Source of the DNA: Alphaproteobacteria bacterium
Lineage (GTDB): Bacteria > Pseudomonadota > Alphaproteobacteria > Sphingomonadales > Sphingomonadaceae
Length of the DNA stretch: 15,212 nt
Reading direction: 5' to 3'
NCBI GenBank assembly: GCA_028293005.1
Contig: JAQGLH010000338.1
Coordinates: 1 to 15,212, forward strand
The notes beneath the pieces were generated by a model that was not told the DNA's origin, ran no database searches, and saw nothing but the letters and a program-made list of their open reading frames with translations. Positions 11,928-15,212 of the stretch are shown here, piece after piece (position 1 is the first letter of the stretch; every line of letters begins with the position of its first letter). A program made the translations under genes and the position numbers.

Positions 11928-14522
11928 ATGGCCGACGCGCAGAACGCCCACGCCGACCCGCCGGCGACGATATTCCGCGAAGACTATCGGCCGCCTGACT
12001 GGCTCGTTCCCGAGGTCACGATCGATTTCGACCTTGCTCCCGACCGAACGATCGTCAAAGCGCAGCTTCAAGTGGAGCGTAACGGCATCCACAACGAGCC
12101 GCTGCGCCTCGACGGCGAAGCGCTCGAGCTGATCGAGCTGAGCGTCGACGGCCGCCGGATCGAGCCGTATTACGAAGATGGCCAGCTCGTCCTCGAGCTG
12201 CACGGATCGACCGCGCTTATCGAAACGGTGACGGCGATCGCGCCCGCCGCCAACAGCCAGCTGATGGGCCTGTACGAATCGAGCGGCATCCTGTGCACCC
12301 AGTGCGAGGCCGAGGGTTTCCGCCGCATCACCTTCTTTCCCGATCGGCCCGACGTGCTCAGCCGCTATCGCGTGCGCCTGCGGGCCGACGCGGTGCGCTA
12401 TCCGGTGTTGCTTGCGAACGGCGACCCGGTCGCGAACGGCGTGCTGCCGGGGGGCCGGCATTGGGCGGAATGGCATGATCCCTTTCCCAAGCCCTGTTAT
12501 CTGTTCGCGATCGTCGCGGGTGATCTCAGCGCGAACCGCGATAGTTTTCTGACGCGGTCGGGCAAGAACGTCGATCTTGCGATATGGGTGCGCGAGGAGG
12601 ATCTGTCGAAGACGGACCATGCGATGGCGGCGCTCAAGGCGTCGATGGCGTGGGACGAGAAGGTCTATGGCCGCGAATATGATCTGGGCGTGTTCAACAT
12701 CGTCGCGGTCGCCGATTTCAACTTCGGCGCGATGGAGAACAAGGGCCTCAATATCTTCAACTCGCGCTACATCCTCGCCGATCCCGACACGGCCACCGAT
12801 GCCGATTACGACGCCGTCGCGGGCGTGGTCGCGCACGAATATTTCCACAATTGGTCCGGCAACCGCGTCACGTGCCGCGACTGGTTCCAGCTCTCGCTGA
12901 AGGAGGGCTTCACCGTCTTTCGCGACCAGCAATTTTCGGCCGACCAGGGTTCGCCCGCGGTCAAGAGGATCGAGGACGTGCGCGCCTTGCGCAGCACCCA
13001 GTTCCAGGAGGACGCCGGTCCGCTCGCGCACCCGATCCGCCCCGAAAGCTATATCGAGATCTCGAACTTCTACACGGCGACCGTGTACAACAAGGGCGCT
13101 GAGGTGATCCGCATGCTGCACACGATCCTCGGCCCGGAGCGCTTCCGCGCCGGGAGCGACCGTTATTTCGCACGCCACGACGGCGAGGCGGCGACGTGCG
13201 AAGATTTCGTGCGGGCGATGGAAGATGCCAGCGGGGTCGACCTCAGCCGCTTCCGCTTGTGGTATTCTCAAGCCGGGACGCCCAAGGTGAATGCGACGCT
13301 GACGCATCAAGCAGGCGATGGCCGCGCCCGCCTCCGGCTCGAGCAGAGCGTGCCGCCGACGCCCGGGCAGGCGACCAAGGAGCCGCTTCCGATCCCTCTC
13401 AAGCTGGCCTTGTTCGGCGAGCTCACCGGCGAGAAATACGCCGATCACCTCGTGCTGCTCGACACACGCGACAAGGAAATCCTGTTCGAAGGCATCGGCG
13501 AAAGGCCGGTGCTCTCGCTCAACCGCGATTTCTCGGCACCGGTGATCATCAATGCGGAGCGGAGCGCGGACGACCTCGCCTTCCTCTCGGCCAACGACGA
13601 CAACAGCTTCGCACGCTACGAGGCGATGCAGCAATTGATGCTCGACACGCTTGTCGCGGCGATCACGAAAGGCAGCGTCGATCATGCCCCGGTGATCGAG
13701 GCCGTCCGGCAGACACTCGCCAACGACACGCTCGATGCCGCGTTCGTCGCCGAGGTCGTGCGCCTGCCGGGCGATGCGTTCATCGGCGATCAGCTGCTGG
13801 TGGTGGATCCCGAAGCCGTGCACGCGGCGCGCGAGGCGCTGCGGCGCGACGTCGGCGAGGAGCTCGAGGGCCAATGGCGGTCCGCTTATGCGCGGACCTC
13901 CAGCGCCAACCAGTTCGAATATTCACCGGCGGGCAAGGGCGCGCGGCGCCTCCGCACGGTGGCGCTGAACTATATCGAGGCGGCACGTGCGCCCGACTTT
14001 GCCGACATCGCGATGCGGCAGTTCGAGCAGGCCGATAACATGACCGACCGCCAGGGTGCGCTTGGGGTGCTGGCCAATAGCGATGCCGAGCAGCGGATCG
14101 CGGCGCTGTCGGCATTCTACCAACGCTACCGCCGCGACAGCCTGGTGATCGACAAATGGTTCATGGTCCAGGCGATGGCAACGCGCGACGACACCGTCGA
14201 TGCGGTCGAAGCGCTGGCCAGGCATCCTGATTTCTCGTTGACCAATCCCAACCGGCTGCGTTCGCTCGTCGGCGCTTTCGCCGCCAACCAGCGCGCCTTC
14301 CATCACCCGTCCGGGCGCGGCTATCGCTTCGTCGCGGACATGATCCTCGCGGTCGAGCGGATCAACCCGCAAGCCGCCGCGCGGCTCGTCCCGCCGCTCG
14401 GACGCTGGCGCCGGTTCGACAAAGTTCGTGCCGAGCTGATGAAGGCCGAGCTGCAGCGGATCGCATCCGCCGAGGGCCTGTCCAAGGATGTCTTCGAGCA
14501 AGCTTCGAAGAGCCTCGTCTGA
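11928..14522 (+). CDS. pepN: Aminopeptidase N (M1 family metallopeptidase)
   Basis: A zinc aminopeptidase removing N-terminal residues from peptides in the cytoplasm. The 864 residues are close to the E. coli PepN length. The exopeptidase motif GAMEN is at 267-271. The zinc site is H303-E304-x-x-H307 (VAHEYFHNWSGN) with the third ligand E326 in LKEGFTVFRDQ. The transition-state tyrosine is Y387 in TVYNKGAEVIRM. Each sits six residues later than in the E. coli enzyme. A central barrel-like domain and a long helical C-terminal domain follow, ending SKDVFEQASKSLV. ATG 11928 is used because EDYRPPDWLVPE, the usual family start region, follows closely; the Shine-Dalgarno is weak. It lies 74 bases after the transporters, so cotranscription is possible but not shown. 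No signal peptide is visible. Confidence 0.96.
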   Translation: MADAQNAHADPPATIFREDYRPPDWLVPEVTIDFDLAPDRTIVKAQLQVERNGIHNEPLRLDGEALELIELSVDGRRIEPYYEDGQLVLELHGSTALIETVTAIAPAANSQLMGLYESSGILCTQCEAEGFRRITFFPDRPDVLSRYRVRLRADAVRYPVLLANGDPVANGVLPGGRHWAEWHDPFPKPCYLFAIVAGDLSANRDSFLTRSGKNVDLAIWVREEDLSKTDHAMAALKASMAWDEKVYGREYDLGVFNIVAVADFNFGAMENKGLNIFNSRYILADPDTATDADYDAVAGVVAHEYFHNWSGNRVTCRDWFQLSLKEGFTVFRDQQFSADQGSPAVKRIEDVRALRSTQFQEDAGPLAHPIRPESYIEISNFYTATVYNKGAEVIRMLHTILGPERFRAGSDRYFARHDGEAATCEDFVRAMEDASGVDLSRFRLWYSQAGTPKVNATLTHQAGDGRARLRLEQSVPPTPGQATKEPLPIPLKLALFGELTGEKYADHLVLLDTRDKEILFEGIGERPVLSLNRDFSAPVIINAERSADDLAFLSANDDNSFARYEAMQQLMLDTLVAAITKGSVDHAPVIEAVRQTLANDTLDAAFVAEVVRLPGDAFIGDQLLVVDPEAVHAAREALRRDVGEELEGQWRSAYARTSSANQFEYSPAGKGARRLRTVALNYIEAARAPDFADIAMRQFEQADNMTDRQGALGVLANSDAEQRIAALSAFYQRYRRDSLVIDKWFMVQAMATRDDTVDAVEALARHPDFSLTNPNRLRSLVGAFAANQRAFHHPSGRGYRFVADMILAVERINPQAAARLVPPLGRWRRFDKVRAELMKAELQRIASAEGLSKDVFEQASKSLV

Positions 14523-14624
14523 GGCAGGGGTGAGCATGGCGCCCTTGCGCTACGCTGCAGATTTGGTGCGGCAGGCTGCGCCCCGACCGGAACCAAAGGG
14601 AGTTGATCGAGGTTAAGTTCCTGG

Positions 14625-14798
14625 ATGGGGTGCGTTGTGAAGCAAAGAAAAGTGAACGAGGCAGCAGCAGACGATATTCTCAAGATCGAGGAGACGCAGG
14701 AGGCGTTGCGCGAGAGCATCGAGCAGACCAAGCGGCTGTCCGAGCGCGCCGATACGCTCCTCCAGCAGTGCAAGCAGCCGCCACCAAGGCAGAAATGA
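14625..14798 (+). CDS. Small charged helical protein, unknown function
   Basis: A 57-codon frame after pepN. From the GTG at 14637 it reads VKQRKVNEAAADDILKIEE and continues with ESIEQTKRLSERADTLLQQC to a PPPRQK end. It is rich in Glu, Lys, Arg and Gln with regularly spaced Leu/Ile, consistent with one amphipathic helix or coiled coil. There is one Cys near the end and no membrane segment. Third positions are mostly G or C after codon 14. The start may be ATG 14625 (GAGG 12 bases upstream) or GTG 14637 (GGGG 6 bases upstream); the latter looks better spaced. It ends 9 bases from the convergent lipoprotein gene. I do not recognise it, and chance openness in GC-rich DNA remains possible. Confidence 0.5.
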   Translation: MGCVVKQRKVNEAAADDILKIEETQEALRESIEQTKRLSERADTLLQQCKQPPPRQK

Positions 14799-14807
14799 AC
14801 TAAAGCC

Positions 14808-15212
14808 TCAGCTTCCGATCCAGCGCGCGACGTCCGCCGCCACTTGGTTGGCGGCCTGGTTGAGCGCAGGCGCGACCGCTGCGGCGGTCGCCGAGCCGAC
14901 CGGAACACGCGCTTCGAAGCGATGCGTCTCGACAGTGTCGGCGCTGCGGGTCAGCGCCGCATCATAGACGACGACCGCCTCCAGCCGCGCGCCGTCGAGG
15001 CCGAAGGTGTGGAGCTGGCCGGTCAGCCGAGTGCCCGGGTCGAATGAGAATTGTCGGGGATCGAGAACCACGCGTCCGGTCGTCGAGGCGATTGTTTCCG
15101 ACAGCAGCCGGCCGAACAACACAGCCGGCGATTCCACCCATTGCGCATCCTTGAGATAGGCGACCGCGGTGTTGCCCGAGCGGACCGGCACCCGCAGCGT
15201 GTTTATCTCCTG
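14808..15212 (-). CDS. ABC-type transport auxiliary lipoprotein, C-terminal part (cut by window edge)
   Basis: The 134 visible residues run from the window edge (QEINTLRVPVRSGN) to the stop at 14808. AYLKDAQWVESPAVLFGRLL, the middle LTGQLHTFGLDGA and the helical end NQAANQVAADVARWIG match the ABC_trans_aux (PqiC/DUF330-like) family. These periplasmic lipoproteins work with MCE-domain proteins and an ABC transporter in lipid trafficking between membranes. The N-terminus with its lipobox lies beyond the window, as would the expected MCE, permease and ATPase genes upstream. The GTG at 15191 is an internal codon, not a start, because the frame stays open and family-like to the edge. Confidence 0.8.
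   Translation of the reverse strand, partial: QEINTLRVPVRSGNTAVAYLKDAQWVESPAVLFGRLLSETIASTTGRVVLDPRQFSFDPGTRLTGQLHTFGLDGARLEAVVVYDAALTRSADTVETHRFEARVPVGSATAAAVAPALNQAANQVAADVARWIGS

Noticed and set aside
11871..13874. 667-codon minus-strand frame opposite pepN
   Set aside because: Antisense shadow of the aminopeptidase with no domain signature or ribosome-binding site.
14523..14624. Possible terminator hairpin after pepN (GGTGCG/TGCGCC near 14566-14583)
   Set aside because: Only six pairs with two G-U wobbles and no T-tract following.
14603..14803. Alternative 66-codon plus-strand frame overlapping the small ORF after pepN
   Set aside because: It has no better start or composition than the overlapping frame, which shows a more protein-like amphipathic pattern.

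Overview
The window is GC-rich, with strong G/C preference at third codon positions and short or overlapping gene junctions. The protein families and their sequence flavour suggest an alphaproteobacterium, most likely a sphingomonad; this is an inference from style, not from a marker gene. Nearly all of it is coding, and no stretch over 300 bases lacks a gene.

Left part (about 22-4770, minus strand): a complete multicomponent phenol hydroxylase operon in the canonical order dmpK-L-M-N-O-P, read right to left. It encodes the assembly protein, beta subunit, effector, diiron alpha subunit, gamma subunit and [2Fe-2S]/FAD reductase. Several junctions are ATGA or TGATG overlaps, so one polycistronic, translationally coupled mRNA is likely. 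Upstream of dmpK is a textbook sigma-54 (-24/-12) element matching the YTGGCACGNNNNTTGCW consensus. Behind it are two dyads whose centres lie 30 bp apart. This is the layout expected for control by a DmpR/XylR-type aromatic-sensing activator, whose gene is not in the window.

Middle part (4787-8663): a secreted SMP-30/gluconolactonase-like beta-propeller gene on the minus strand, whose signal peptide and mature domain are in different frames (apparent one-base loss in a G run). Divergent from it is a two-gene plus-strand unit: an exported TPR protein and a c-type cytochrome with a single CxxCH. This unit converges with, and overlaps by 53 bp, a Crp/Fnr-family regulator on the minus strand.

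Right part (8853-14798, plus strand): a low-specificity L-threonine aldolase followed by two tandem paralogous EamA/DMT exporters, each joined to the previous gene by a GTGA overlap. The first exporter carries an unusual C-terminal tail encoded by an in-frame minisatellite. Next come an M1-family aminopeptidase N (pepN) and a small, highly charged ORF predicted to be helical. The window ends in the C-terminal part of a minus-strand ABC-transport auxiliary lipoprotein, cut by the edge.

Working together: the phenol hydroxylase would make catechol from phenol, and the ring-cleavage genes are probably beyond the left edge. The aldolase-exporter block reads as an amino-acid catabolism/efflux operon. 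The rest is housekeeping or of unknown role. I found no CRISPR array, IS element, tRNA or rRNA. The most interesting non-coding signal is the control region at 4660-4770.
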